Shown: positions 10,760-23,573, counted from the stretch's first letter. The stretch: 64,000 nucleotides of DNA from Mesotaenium endlicherianum (GCA_009602735.1 WELA01002099.1:35904-99903), one strand, 5' to 3'. The notes: a model not told the origin generated them from the sequence alone. Translations and numbers: made by a program.

Positions 10760-13700
10760 CTATCTTTGTCCTCCTGAAGCCAGTTCACCCACTGTGCTCT
10801 GCCCCCCAGCCAGCAGCCGCCTGTGCTCATCAGCATCCCCATCTCGGCCGTCACCACCTTCAGCCACAACTTCTACGTCCTCCAGCTGTACATCTACCTT
10901 GCAAGTTCTTGCAGACAGACCCGCGTCTCTCTTGGCAGCGTCTCGATCCCGGGGGTAGGTCCAATACATGAGAGTGTAGATGCCGCAGCACAGGATAAAG
11001 GGCACCACAATGGTGGCATACAGGCCCTTGGCGAGAGCACCCGCATTTGCACGGTTGTTGCTCAGCTGGCGCTGCACGTCGTCGCCCTTATGCGGCGGGA
11101 TGAAGCCGTACACGCGCTCCGTGAGCAGGCCCACGACGGGCGGCGCAAACGCCGCCAGCGACATCTCGAAGGTGCGGTCCAATGCATACACGCTCGTGCG
11201 CAGCTCCTCCGGCACGATCTCGGCGAAGATGGGACTGCGCACCCGCCAGCCAGACAGCCGCAAGTGCTCTCGCACGCACGCATGGGGGTCCGGTAGGGAT
11301 CGTTGGCTGCCCCGGCGCGAGCTAAGAGGCGGATACAGTGAGCTTGCTCGTCGGCTCTTGTTGAACAGCAAATATGGGGCCTTTAGCAGCATGAAGAGAC
11401 GACCCGAGGGCGTGGTCGTCTGCGTCTATGAAGCCAAGCAGAGCCCAGCCCACAAAAGTTTGCGATCACATAGTACGCCCGACGTCGCCACAAGGTGGCT
11501 GGCTTGTCGGCAGCAGAGTCAAGAGCAGGAGGAGCAGGAGCAGGAGCAGGAGAAGGAAGAGGGGCAGAGGAGGGGAAGAGGAAAAGGAGAAGAGAAGGAG
11601 GAGGAAGAGGAGGACAAGGAAGACGAAAGGGGGAGAGGAGGAGGAGGAGGAGGAGGAGGGGCATCTGGCATGATGTGTAGCAGCCGCAGCTCATCCTTAA
11701 TAAAAACGAAAGAGCTGTCGGGCGGAGACCAGCCATGGCGCGGCAGACAAGCAAGCAGAAAGACGCAGCCAGCCGGGCACACGCAGGCAATCAATGGAGA
11801 GGCAAGCAAGATAGAAAGAGAGAGGGAGACAGAGACAAACAGATGATAGAGAGGAGAGGAGCAGCACTCTCACTTGTTGGTGGCAGCGGCATTCCAGGAG
11901 ATGAAGAACCCCATGATGGCAAGCACGAGCGCGTACAGCCAGCCCCAGCTGGGGTCCTGCGGCAGCAGCCGCAGCAGGATCGTTGCCAGGGGGACGGCCA
12001 CGGCGGAGCTGAACTGCGCGCACATGATCCTTCCCGAGTCAGGAAAGGCGCGGGTCAGCGTGTCGCCCATCCAGCCGCCGAAGAGGGAGCCGAGGGAGGA
12101 GGCGACGGAGAAGGCGCCGAGCAGCAGCGCGGTGTCGGCGTGGCCGAAGCCGAGGAGCTCGAGCCACATGGCGCCGAAGGCGAGCGCGCTCCAGGGGAAG
12201 GAGCCCACCACGCCCTGCGCCACGATGATGCGGAACGTGGGCACGCGCATCACGCGCCTGGCGCCCTCGTAGAGCTCCGCCAGCGTCTCCCGCCAGCTGG
12301 GCAGCTCCTGCTGCTGCTGCTGCTCCTGCCGCCGCCGCTGCTCCTGCTCCTGGTGCTGCTGCTGCCGCTCGAGCTCCTGCCGCGGGTGCTGCAGCTCGTC
12401 CTCCAGCTCCTCCTGCTGCAGCGCCGCATGCTGCATGCGCCCGCTGCTGCTTCGGCTGCTAGCATTGCTGCCGCCGATGGAGATGGTGCTGCTGGCGCCA
12501 ATGGTGGTGGTGCTGATGGCGGAGCTGCTGATGACGTCAAGTTGGCGCTCCTCCCGTCTGCGTCACCCGCCAACCAGCAGGAAAGCTGTCACTGTTGTCA
12601 CAACCATTGCGCCGGCTGACTGACTTCCTGTCGCATCAAGAGGCAGAGCACAGGGAAGGGGCACTGCGCCAGCTGAGGGACTAACAGCTGCTGGGAGCGC
12701 ACGCTTGACACGCTTGAACGGCTTAAAGCAAAAAAGAATGCCATGAACAAACACACTCGTGCAGGCCCTTCCGTCTCACACGTGCTTGCCAAAGCAGATA
12801 ACACACATGCCAGGCGGGCTTAGATTGCCCGCGGCCTTGCGGCTCTGGCTCCTTCGAGGGCCTGCATGCTCCGTCAAAGGGCAGCATGCAATGCACCTCC
12901 AGGCCGGCAGGTGAGCACACCTGGCATCGTCTCAGGCCCTCAGCTCTCAGCTCTCAGCTCCCAGCTCCGCTGGCGAAGACAGCACGTCACGACAGCTGTA
13001 AGGGCAAACGGGGGGCCGGAAGCATGCGTCAAATCTGGCATACAGGACATGCGACAGGACGAGACAGGTGTCACGTCTCCTCTGCTTTCGACGGGGGGCA
13101 TAGCAAGCTTGTTGTGGACGCGACACGTGTCTGCAGAGGGACGACCCGACCGGCAGCTTTCACGACAGCTGTCAACATCGTCCCCGCCCCCCTCCCTCCT
13201 TCTCTCCCCCCCTCTCCCTTGCCTCTTTCTCTCTGTATGCGCACGAGAGTGCGCGCGCATGTGGGCGAATGGTCTGTGAATGCGTGCCACTCGCCACTGA
13301 CGAATGAGGAATGAGGTACACACACATGCGGAAAACGTGGCGAGAGAGACAGAGCCCTCAAGAGCGAGTCGACACCTGGCGGCGCGCTTTTGGCGGCGAG
13401 AGGGAGCAGCGGAGCTGGTGGGGTCGGTGGCGCAGAAATACAGGAGGGCAGCCACAGCATAGCTGACAGCTGCCACCAGATGGAAAGCCGCCCGCCACCC
13501 GTCCATGCCCAGCATGCGGTGACCGGCAAACAGGACGCCGCATGCGCCGCCCAGGATGCTGCCCACATTGCTGACAAGCTGCAGCCACCCAAAGGCCACG
13601 CCCCGCGCCTCGGGCGGCGCGCTGTCGGCCACTAGCGCCTGAATGGCGGGGATAACGAGAGCCAATCCGACGCCGTTGAGGGCACGGGCCACCACCACCT

Positions 13701-14212
13701 GCCCTGTCAAACCCCCCCACCCCCCCGCTCCCTCGCTGATCAGGCCTCTGTTGGATCCCCCCCACACCTCTTTGTAGTGACCAGGCCACTGTCAAGTTGC
13801 CCCCACCCTGCCCCCCGTTATGAATACAAACAAAAACAAAAGTTTGAGTAAGACAGCGAGCTCACAGGCTGGCGCTTTGCCAGGTGAGGCATACCTGGAA
13901 ATAGGTGACAGCAAACCCAACGGCTGAGGTTGCGATTCCCCACACGAGGGCTCCAACGGCAATGACGTATACGCGATCATGACGCAGCGCCATGAAGACG
14001 GCCAGAGGAAAAGAAAGGGCTTGCATCAACGCTCTGACGAGGGTCAAGGTGCCCAAAGCCGAAGGAGTGACGTTAAAGGATGTGCCGACTTCTTTATAAA
14101 CTGCTGGAAGGAGTGCCTCGTCCGCCTTCTCTACAATAGCTGCTACATTAACAAGCACCAAGGTCCTCGTTATTGGATCATTCCACCACTTGAAAAGGTC
14201 TCGGACCTTCAT
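10760..14212 (-). CDS. Major facilitator superfamily transporter, UNE2/At1g78130-like, 4 exons
   Basis: This is a multi-pass membrane transporter of the plant MFS group that includes Arabidopsis UNE2. Its substrate is unknown. On the minus strand the exons are 14212-13895, 13698-13376, 12557-11874 and 11234-10760 (TAG). The lengths sum to 1800, giving 599 residues, and all phases agree. Exon 1 has LVLVNVAAIVEKADEALLP and GTLTLVRALMQA. Exon 2 has VVVARALNGVGLALVIPAIQ and FGWLQLVSNVGSILGG. Exon 3 has IIVAQGVVGSFPWSALAFGA, LFGGWMGDTLT and GRIMCAQ. Exon 4 has PIFAEIVPEELRTSVYALDR and PPVVGLLTERVYG, then a hydrophilic tail. The central cytoplasmic loop is unusual: exon 3 opens with about 100 residues rich in Ser, Gln, Glu and Arg that the Arabidopsis relatives lack. 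Introns 2 and 3 (about 820 and 640 bp) contain purine- or pyrimidine-rich low-complexity DNA. Confidence 0.92.
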
Positions 14213-16470
14213 GGTTCGTAAACTCCACCTTATATCTGGAGTTTCTGGGGGGGGGGCAAAGAAGGAAATCCTCCACTGCTTCTATCTCAGGCTGTCATGT
14301 TTGCAGTCAAGTATATTTCTCCGCATCACAGAACTCCTCACAAAGCCTTGGCACAACATAGAGATATTTGAATCTCCATGTTTATCCATTTATTTCCCAA
14401 CACGCCTGCTATGGCGTACATGTAAGACTCCCCATGTTTTTTTGACCAGCAATGCTTGCGTTCAATCAAGTCGTAGTTTGATTCCCATCTGCAGTCTAAT
14501 TGCTCTGGATCGGTCTGGACTCAGGACAAAAATTGGAAGCTATATGGGATTCACTCAACTCGAAGTTGTAGGCCTTTTCGATGTGACGACTGTTGGTCAA
14601 CGTCAAGGAATGAAAGAGTCGCGTCAAACTAGAGACCACTTGAGGCACCTCTCATTGCCTCGCATCACCTCGCATGCTGGCGCAAGTGTAAACTCGTCAT
14701 AAGCACGTAAGGAAAAGTACGGATCTGGTGAGTGGTGCCTTCATTTCCTTGGGTGCATTTGGCAAAAAACATGTGAAATGAAGTTATTTACATTCTTAAT
14801 TCCGTAGTTAAAAATATGTGAGTACCTAATCTCAACTCCGCATCCGTCTTCGCCTCTCTTCTTAGATTTATGTGGCTTGCTGCTATGTTATTCTTATTAC
14901 GGTTTGCAGCAGACGTTGCTGGAGTAAATATGTGACGAGGGCACTGCTGGTAACATCACCTTGGCAGTTAACTTGCTTAGATTGCTTATTTGAATTTGAT
15001 TCAAAGCATCTTGGCAATGATTTGAGTGCATGTGGAAACTGTTTCATGCTCTGTAATTTGGTCCTATCAGACATTCGTGATTACATAAAATATTGTATGT
15101 GTGAGTAATGCATATATGGAAGGGTCTCGGTGTCTCTTGAAAGTGGCTTTTTGCTTCTTCATCTATACAATTTTAGTGAAGATGGAATCACTTATTTCTA
15201 GCAGATTGGTGCATACCAGATGTGCGCAAAGTAATGCAGGGCTTACTAACATGCATTGAGTCAATGTGCATGAGACGTGGGTTATGCCTCACTTGGATGC
15301 TCCATGCAATTTGTGAATGCTGATGGGAGAGTTCACTGTAGAAGAAAAGTTTTCAAGGCTCTATGTATGATCAAGCATGTGCTGTACCTGTGAGCCGGTG
15401 CCAGTTGGTACCATTGTCGTGCTAAATGTGATCGGCCATGTCTCAACCATATAAGTGCTTCAAATCATGAGGGTGTTAGCAGGCTTTGCGACAATCTTGA
15501 ACCACAATATTGATATGCACAATACCACCGAAGGTCCATCATGAGAGTCTTTTCCAGATGAGCAAAAAGAGGGCAGAAATGCAAAGTTCTTATAAGAAGG
15601 AGTTTCTTTTGATCAGAGTTAGACCACCAAACGGCACACTGTAGAGGGATGCTACAATGTACACGAGAATGACAAATTATGACCATTTTCAAGGACACAC
15701 GCCCTACCCGTGCTCCAGTGGGAGAACATGCAAACTCCTTCCATAACCAATTGGACGTACTTGTCTATGGCAAGGAGGACAAGCAAGGCAACAAGCCCCG
15801 CCGGTCAATGCAATGAGTGCGTGCACGCATACTCTGCTGCTGCTCTGCTGTGAATCATTGACAAGAACCACCATTAGCACCACAAATAAGGCCTGCTTAA
15901 CAAGCTGCTGCAGTTTGTAAGAACTAACATTTTTGTATGGTATGGTTCAATGATACAAAGAAAATATCTGGGATGGGTATAACTTTCTAACTTAGAAGAG
16001 CTTTGAAGTGCCTCTAGAAAGCCTACTGATATTTGTAAGGGGTAGGGTAAGCCATGCCCCTCTTGGAAGTTTTGAAGGACATTTCTTTCCCTAGGATCCG
16101 AGGCAGGCCCTGGGATCCTTGCAAAGCTTGACAAGCCTTTTTCCAATCGATGGATCAAAGTTTCAAAGGCAGGAGACAGTCTCAAAAGCTTCTGAATGGC
16201 TTAGTCCAGGGCAGAGCGGCAGAGACTTGAGAGAAGAGAGGAAGAAGCTCCAGAGTGTTCCGGAAGCCGGCGCTCGCGGGATCAAATCCATCTCGCGGGC
16301 CAGGACGATTGTCAGACTAACGCAACATTAGTCTTCATTCATTCGAGGATCCAAGCAGTTCCACACTGCCGCAGAAGTGCTCCTAGGATCCTGTCGGCCC
16401 AATGTGGCCAGCAAGCCAGCCACGCGCGCTCGGCAGCTAGAGCCCTCGCTCAGCAGAACCCTCCCTCCCC
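14213..16470. other. Intergenic region upstream of MFS gene
   Basis: About 2.2 kb of AT-rich DNA lies between the MFS start codon and the 3' end of the sulfotransferase-like gene. It should contain the MFS promoter (minus strand, right of 14212) and the 3' untranslated region of the next gene. I see no coding sequence, RNA gene or terminal repeat. Short open frames around 15465-15698 and 15874-16185 match no family I recognise. Confidence 0.5.
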
Positions 16471-18392
16471 CTAAGAGGGCGAGGGCCACGATGACGGCGA
16501 GGAGGGCGAGAAGAAGGGGACGCGGCTGCAGGCCGTCATGAGGGGCCACATGCCGGCGCGCGCGTCGAAGAAGGTGTCCACGCTGGCGCCGGAGAATTCG
16601 GGCAGCAGGTCGTCCGGCGGAGCCACCCACGCGCTGCGGGCGGACTTGAGCGCCCGCCTGACGTCGTCCTCGCCTACGGTGGGAGCGGCCAGGAACCTCG
16701 ACAGCTGCCTCGAGATTTGCTGCAAGGAAGATCAAGGGGCACAACAGCAGCAGCAGCAGCAGGGAGGAGGAGAAGGAGGAGGAGAAGGAGGAGGAGAAGG
16801 AGGAGTATGAGCGCGTGGTGGCAACCCGTGCATCGCGTTGCGCAACGGCTCAGGAGAGGAGAGAGGAGATGGAGGCTGCATGAGACGTACTTCCCAAGAC
16901 TTTCCATGCGACGAGTGTATTGGGTATTCAAACTTCCCGCTCAGCAAGTAGATCGAGTTCTGCTGCTACTGCCATTGAGCACATTACCCAAGCTGTGCAC
17001 TTCTGGCAAAGAGGTAGCCCAGGGCACAATCATCCAGAGTGACAAAAGGTTCAAACGTGGAGGAGGAGCAGACGATGAGTTCCCCCCCTCCTCCTCTTCC
17101 CCCTCCCCTTTTCCTCTTTCTTTTTCTCTCGAAACCTCACCCCCCCCCNNNNNNNNNNNNNNNNNNNNNNNNNNNNNNNNNNCCCCCCCCCCCCCCTTCT
17201 CTTGCTCCCGCTCTTGCGCTCACCTCGGGGTGGGTGACCAGCATCTCGAAGTCGATGGCGGCGTAGGAGGAGCAGGGCAGCATGCGCAGCGATGCGTCCA
17301 GGTACACGAGGCTGTCCTCGATGAGGCGCACTTGCAGGCCCACGTCGTCCGCGTGGAAGTTGCGCTCCACCGACCACGCCACGGCCTTGGACGCGTTCCT
17401 CACAATTGCCAGCACCTGCGCGACAGCACCCCCGTTTTGATCGGCCACCACAGCAGGAGGAGGAGGAACAGGAGGAGAGGCAGGAGTGTGAGAGCTGCAC
17501 ACTACGAGGCCCGGCAGATGAGAGGCTCAGAGTTGTCCCACGAGAACCCACACGTATGTGCATGCACACACACACACACACACGTACACACACAATACGC
17601 ACGCACACGCACAAAGAGACACAGACACTCACCCCACACCCGCACTTCCACGCACTTGCACCCACACAAAAGACACAGTGCACATTCGAAGTCACATCCA
17701 CATCCACACGCCCAGCTGTGCACACACACCCGCCCCCGCACATACGCACGCACGCTGCTGATCAACTTTAGGGCCCTGCTGGCAGCAACCACGTGGGTCA
17801 TACTCTCACCCTCTCTTCCCAACTGAACGACAAAGGACAGACATGCACATCATCCCCCCCTCCCACCCGCCCCCCCGTTCTCTTTCTTTCTGACTATCTG
17901 CCTGTCTGTTAGTTTGTCTGTTTGTCCGCTTCTCAGCAAGATGCTCGTTAGCCCCACACACACAGGCATGAGGGGGTGGCGGCTTGCTATCGATGCATAC
18001 TTCATGTCAATCACGCATGGCCTTAGCATGCTCAACGTCAGAGCAACAAAAGGGTCTTCAAACCCGTGCATCACATGCCGTATCCCTTCCGCTTTCTTCT
18101 CATTCCCTCCCCTCCACTCCCCTCACTACTATCTCTCCACGCGCACGCGTGTGTGTGTGTGCGCGCGCACGCACCCGTGCATGTGTGTGTCTATGCGCTT
18201 CCTATCGGCACAAAATCTGCTGCTCCAAGCACGAGCAGCGCCAGATGTCAGATTCCGAGTGCAGCAGAACCTAGGGCCGTTGACTGTGCGGGGGCCAAGC
18301 CCCCCCATGCTTGGCTCCGTGCTGTTGGGCAGACCAAGGCTCTGCACCAGTCGCAGAAAGCGCACTTCTTCATGCCTGTCATCACACATGTG

Positions 18393-18434
<42 letters not shown>

Positions 18435-20929
18435 ATAACCTCTCCGTGTGCCCCGTGGGATTGAAGAGAATCTCCGGGGCTTATTATAAAAGCATCACTC
18501 ATGTTTGTGAATTGCAATTCGATCCACGTAAGGAGCACCTACCTGACACAAACGCACCCCAAAGCACCTCCCCCCTCCCGGGCACATCACACCGCGTCCT
18601 CTTCCCACTCTGAGAAGCATCCTAGCAACCGAGACTCTGAAAGATAAGGTTCATCACCTTATGCAAATTCACCTTATGTAGAGGAATGTAAGCTGGGCAG
18701 CCTTCATTTCCCCTCCCCCCTTTCCCCCTTTCACCCTCCACCCCCCCCTTCCCCCCTTCGCGTGCGCTTGCCTTTCAGAAGGGGGACCAGAAGGCAGGTT
18801 TCTGCTGCAATGCGTTTATTTGCAGACAAGCAACGCGTGCACCTGTAGAGGCCCGCAGAGCATGTGAGCGGGGTGGATGGAGACAGAGGCAGGTATGTGC
18901 ATGCACCCCTCTCTCTCTCCCTCTGGCTTCCCCTCCGCAAATACGCACTACTGTTTAGGTCCATACCAGTGACTGCTGAAAAGATGTTGTTTGCGGGCAT
19001 AGGCAGGGATGTGCGTGCATCCCCCTCTGCCTCGCCCTCTCCGCCTTACTCTCGCTCACATGACACACGACTGGGCAAGTAAAGAACGCACGTCTGCTGA
19101 GGAGATTGGCACAAGCCACATCACAAGCCACGAGCTCAGCGCAATCCAGCATGCCACTTCCAGATCAGCGTGGCTGTGCCTGTGGGCAACTGCAGAGGAG
19201 AGTCGTCGAGGCTCCTGCGCCAGACACTCCTCCCGAGTGCATCCTCCCGAGTGTGTCGGCTCCTTCATTGTTCCTGTTACCACTCTACATGTATTGCTAC
19301 TGATTCAAATTTATCAGTCAAAAAGATTCAGAATCTGGGACGCGTTCACACCTTGAGGTTGTAGAGAACGCCGTCAAACAGCGCCAGGCTGGTCAGGTCC
19401 GGGCGGGCCAGAGGCGTGCGCACCCTCCCCATGGGGAATGGGTCCCTGGCGCGGAAGTACAGCCCGTTGCTCCCCACCTGTGTGCCACCCCTCGCGCCAA
19501 CAACAGCAGCAGCAGCAGAGAGAGCACGGTGAGTGCGGCTGTCATCGCTCCTGCACCTGGGCATTCTCTTTTTCTTAGAAGACCCGTTTGGCGCCAATAC
19601 TGGCGCCCGCGCCAACAGAAGAGATGACTGCAGCCATTCGGAGCCGCTGCCCAGCACACACCCCCGGACAAAAAAAAGTGGGGGCCTAGAGAGAGTCAAG
19701 AAAGGCTTCAATTGCCAGCAGCTCGGCCCGGCCCGGCCCCTGCTCCGGCCACTGGCTGACTCAGGGCACCGAGCAGGAGGACGGAGCCTGATCATGCTCG
19801 TAAGCTTGGTCAACCCTGGGCTTTCGCACGCCTGCAGGAGACTGCCATGGGATATTGCCAGAGAGCTTCTCTCATGCTGCTGCAGGGTTTCCGCCCGCAG
19901 GCAGCAGCTGGTGAACGCTCACTCTGGGTAATGCTCCATCAGTCAGTCCCGCCCAGAGCACAGGGCCAGCTCCTACTTATGCGTGGATGTCAAGGATGCA
20001 GCTGTTAAGATGCCTATCGGCATGGCTCTGCGAAAAGCATTACTTCAGCAGACATGCAAGGCTGCCGCACGGGTCCGGCTGGCAGGAGGTGGTGCGTGAC
20101 GGGAAGACGTAGAGAGCTCTCCCAGGGGAGGGTCGGTTGCCTCACCTGGGACTGCAGGCGGGCGGCCATCTGCATGCCGAAGTCGTGCGCGTGGCGGGTG
20201 TAGGGCATGAGCGGGCATTCCTCCAGACCCTCTGGCCGCGTGCTGTCCACCTTCTGGTGCTCGTCCCACGTCAAATGCAGGTCTGGCTCGAACCTCACAA
20301 AGGAAATATTTGCTGGCAGGTACCTGCAGCACGCAAAGCAATCGCGCGCACTTGGTTTCTCTCTTACTTCCCATTGAGGTGCGGAAAATTGAAGCGCTAC
20401 GTGACAACAGCCAAGGGCCAACCTTCGAACACATTGAGAACTCTAGAGCTCATGCAATGGTTGAGGTGATGCTGAAATATCGGCATCAAGCAATAAGCAA
20501 ACAAGCGCAGTGTACGATTGAGCAAACTTGTAAAGTTCAGCCGAAGGTTTCAGGTGGTCACCCGAAGAAGCGTTCAAAGAAGTCATGCCCAGCCCCTTCG
20601 ACTCCAGCAAGAAAGTAGAATATTGGCAGCTCATCTCGCCCCGACCTGAATGCTGCGTTTCCTGTGAGCCGACAAGAGGCTGGGTGCAGAGACCCTTGAA
20701 GAGGAATTCTAGGGACCCCGCTGTGTCCCACGAATAAAACACCCGCCAAAAGCAGGGCTACAGCGGCTAGTGCTACGAAGGGGGTGTTAGATCCCGCCAC
20801 TGAAAACAACCCTCCGTGACCTCGCCCAGACTGTGTCATACTGAAGAGTATGCCCATGTGGGGAAAATGTCTGGTGAAACTAGATATATAAGTATGCAAC
20901 CAGCTAGACCTTCCACAGGCAAAGCTCAC
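16471..20929 (-). CDS. Putative sulfotransferase-like type II membrane protein, 5 exons
   Basis: This is a predicted Golgi-type protein with one N-terminal membrane anchor and a P-loop sulfotransferase-like domain, which would transfer sulfate from PAPS to a glycan or protein. Minus-strand exons are 20929-20562, 20323-20146, 19477-19352, 17415-17224 and 16719-16471 (stop). They total 1113 bases, 370 residues, with matching phases. Residues about 50-68 form a hydrophobic segment (FVALAAVALLLAGVLFVG). Residues 104-116 read FYFLAGVEGAGHD, resembling the 5'-phosphosulfate loop. Exons 3-4 read FPMGRVRTPLARPDL and VLAIVRNASKAVAWSVERNF, where the Arg and Ser match the 3'-phosphate binding site. These motifs and their order follow the general sulfotransferase family. 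Overall similarity is otherwise weak, so the acceptor and even the activity are uncertain. Other start codons at residues 25 and 31 would also keep the anchor. Confidence 0.65.
17141..17197. repeat. Poly-C tract containing a 34-base assembly gap
   Basis: Bases 17149-17182 are N and are flanked by C runs on both sides. The tract lies in intron 4 of the sulfotransferase-like gene, about 26 bases past the donor on the minus strand, where it is poly-G. It is a second example in this window of an assembly break inside a C homopolymer. Confidence 0.9.
17564..18432. repeat. CA/GT-rich low-complexity tracts
   Basis: About 17564-17760 is mostly CA and CACG dinucleotides. About 18394-18432 is an uninterrupted GT array. 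Both lie inside the 1.9-kb intron 3 of the sulfotransferase-like gene. Confidence 0.85.
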
Positions 20930-21771
20930 TACAGAAGTCTTAAATGCTTCTCATTTACAAAGACTTACAGCAAATAGCTTATTGTTGAGCTTCTGTGCCT
21001 GCTTTCGCACCTAACTACCAGCAACGTGCGCTTACGGGCCAGGCATGTAGCTTTAGCAGTGCACCTACTGTCACAATTGTCCAGTAGGAAGTTCGACCCA
21101 ACTGATCCCTGGAGATCCCTGGACAACAAACTCTGGTTGTTGGGCTTCGGGCCCTGTGACCTACCGAGACCCGCCCAGCGGCCCGCCTAATAATCGCCAA
21201 TAACACCCAATAGCCATGTTATAAATTTCATACCCGCTTCTTCGATTCGTTCATTCATTATTCCGAATGTTTACTTGCTTGCGCACTGTCATCTTGTATG
21301 AATTCTATATTTATATAGAAATACACTCTACATTTATTTGAACAAGATTTTGACATGATAGTGGGCCGCATCGGTCACATGAAAGTACCATCATGTTTTC
21401 GTTGCGCGGGAGGCCCAGCGACTCAACAGTTTTTCAAGTGCATGCTACATTATCGAGCATGATCGCCAAAAAAGCAAATCAACCCCACATGAAAGCACCG
21501 GGATTATATGCTTTTTCGATTATGTCGGTCGCGTCGGCAAAATATCTTGGATTGATTCGACGCTCTTCAAATTTAGAATGTCGGTCTACGTCACGCGATT
21601 CAACCCCAAAGACGATGCGGCATAATTTATGAAGTAGGACGTCGTACATACTTGAACCCTCTGCCCCTCCACATAGTGAGGGGAACAATATAAAGATGAG
21701 TGGACTGACGTGTCCACGCCTTAGACAGGTCACGCCTTAGCCATTCCTTCATTCTCAGGACTCAATGGTTC
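20930..21771. other. Upstream region of sulfotransferase-like gene
   Basis: This is AT-rich DNA between the start of the sulfotransferase-like gene and the left target duplication (TGA, 21772-21774) of the Harbinger element. It should contain the promoter on the minus strand. No gene is seen. Short open frames at 21393-21733 are unconvincing. Confidence 0.5.
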
Positions 21772-21774
21772 TGA

Positions 21775-21805
21775 GGGTACGGGCCCATTAGGAGCTCTTC
21801 GGTGG
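21775..21805 (+). repeat. Left terminal inverted repeat of Harbinger element
   Basis: This 31-base end pairs with 31144-31173 read on the other strand. It is preceded by the TGA target duplication at 21772-21774. Confidence 0.88.
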
Positions 21806-22137
21806 CCTAAGTAGGTTAAAGAGAAAATATTCTGTTATGCTGCGTCAGCGCACGTCGTCTATAAATGCTCGAAACGCGTTATAGGCCATAATAGGTCCGA
21901 ATTGTGTGTCCTACGAGGCCTCTTACATCCGAGACAACTTAACAGGAACGCCGACACCTTCGGTCACGCTAAAAAAAATCAAAACATCTAGTTTGTGGAG
22001 TGAACACTTTTCAGTTTTGGCGCCACAAATTTTGCCAATGTCGTGCCAAAACTACCTTTCGCGAGAACCTTTCTGCGAAGCTCTCAACTATAACCCCTCC
22101 CTTCACCTTCACACTCTGCACTTCTTCTGCAACAGCC

Positions 22138-23573
22138 ATGGAGGACGAACTTCCTAATGCCGATTTACGTGATACCATCGTCGAAGGCGCTGTCATACCA
22201 ATTGTGTATAATTGGCAGACTCTCATGGACATCGTGGAGTTCGACTCTGACGAAGACAGTGAATCCGACTCTGAGGATGACATGGACGCTTTGCCGCCTT
22301 CTCAACGGACGCTTCAGGCAGCAGCAGCCTTCACCATATCAGCCACAAGTACCCTTCTTTTCATGAGAGCCGCCTCTGACTTTGATGCCCTCATCCTAGA
22401 CTCACTCGTCGAGAACCTCTTCCGGTCTGCTATGAGTGGAGACTGGTATATTAGGCCTAGGAGTACCCACTGGTTTCTCCACATGAAGCGTGTTGTTGCA
22501 TACCAGGACCCTAGGCAGTGGGTAGATCACTTTCGTGTTTATGTTTCTTTCTGGCGGTTTTAGTGCAGCAGTTGCAGCATAGTATGGAGACCAACACGCC
22601 TGAGTGTTTTCAGGGGATTGAGAACAGGGTGATAGATGTCGGGAGTATGGTTCTTGTGGCACTGTTGAAGTTAGGTACTGGGATGTCCCATTTCGTTCTC
22701 TCTGCCTGCTTTGGCTACGGGAAGTCCACTGTTATCAGGATTGTCTCAAAATTCTGCGACGCAGTGTCAAATGATCTTGGTCATCACTTGACTATGCCTT
22801 GCGAGGGCCAGGCCCTCCAAGATGCCATAGATGGAAATTTTAGAGCCAAAGGATTTCCTAATTGTGTAGTTTCTATGGACGTTACGCACATTCAGCTGCA
22901 GCTTCCTAAGCATGGTGATTGTAAGGCATACTTTGACAGAAACAAAAACTACAGTATATGTGTGCAAGCAGTAGTGGGCCAGAATGGCCTCTTCTATGAC
23001 GTGTATGTTGGGTGTGTTGGGTCCATGCACGACCAGCGCATCCTCAGACGCTCGTGGCTGTTTAGGCAGAACGTTGGTCACAATCGTTTGTTTCATGGAC
23101 CAGCTGTAGACCTGGGTGGTACTAGCATCCCTCCGTATATCATAGCTGATGGGGGCTACACTGTGGACCGTTGGATTGTGGTTCCCTACCGTGCAAGTAT
23201 GTGCGCTCCCCTCACGCCACAGCAGAAGCAGTTCAATACTGCCCTCTCAGCCACTCGAATGGTAGTGGAGAAATCATTTGGCCTGCTGAAGCAAGTGTGG
23301 CGTATGCTTGGTGGTAAGATCAATCAGCCCAATGTATTGGGCCGTGTGGAGGCACAAATACGCTGCTGCTGTATCCTCCAGAACATGCTCATTCTTCAGT
23401 TGGAGAATGCCCATGAGCTCCAGCAGGAACCTCCTGTGCCTCCAGAAGAGGCAGATCCTTTTGAGGACTTTGGCGCACGTCGAGGTGGTGTATTTGCCGA
23501 GCCTGAGGTGCCTGAAAATGTTGCGGCAGGGCGCATCATGAGGGATGCATTATTTCAGCATCTAGTGGCATAG
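22138..23573 (+). pseudogene. Harbinger transposase (DDE_Tnp_4 type)
   Basis: This enzyme cuts and joins transposon ends. The N-terminal part from ATG 22138 (MEDELPN) has an acidic segment and then RQWVDHFRV, the usual FR-motif entry to the helix-turn-helix region. The catalytic part has GYGKSTVIRIVSKFCDAV, then SMDVTHIQ (first Asp, about 22878), GSMHDQRIL (second Asp, about 23031) and VVEKSFGLLK (Glu, about 23268), so all three catalytic residues are present. The reading frame shifts once near 22545, between the FR motif and LVQQLQHSM. A very short intron is possible but less likely. The C-terminus ends naturally at 23573. The gene lies at the left side of a complete element and faces the Myb-like gene. 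Confidence 0.88.

Noticed and set aside
11428-11846. Arg/Glu-rich plus-strand open frame opposite the MFS gene
   Set aside because: It is a translation of a purine-rich low-complexity tract in MFS intron 3, with no conserved motif.
13071-13592. Alternative minus-strand frames overlapping MFS exon 2
   Set aside because: They are shadow frames. Only the frame with the MFS motifs matches the family and splices in phase.
15465-15698. Possible LINE or other relic between the MFS and sulfotransferase-like genes
   Set aside because: The open frame has some protein-like texture, but I find no reverse transcriptase or endonuclease motif and no element ends.
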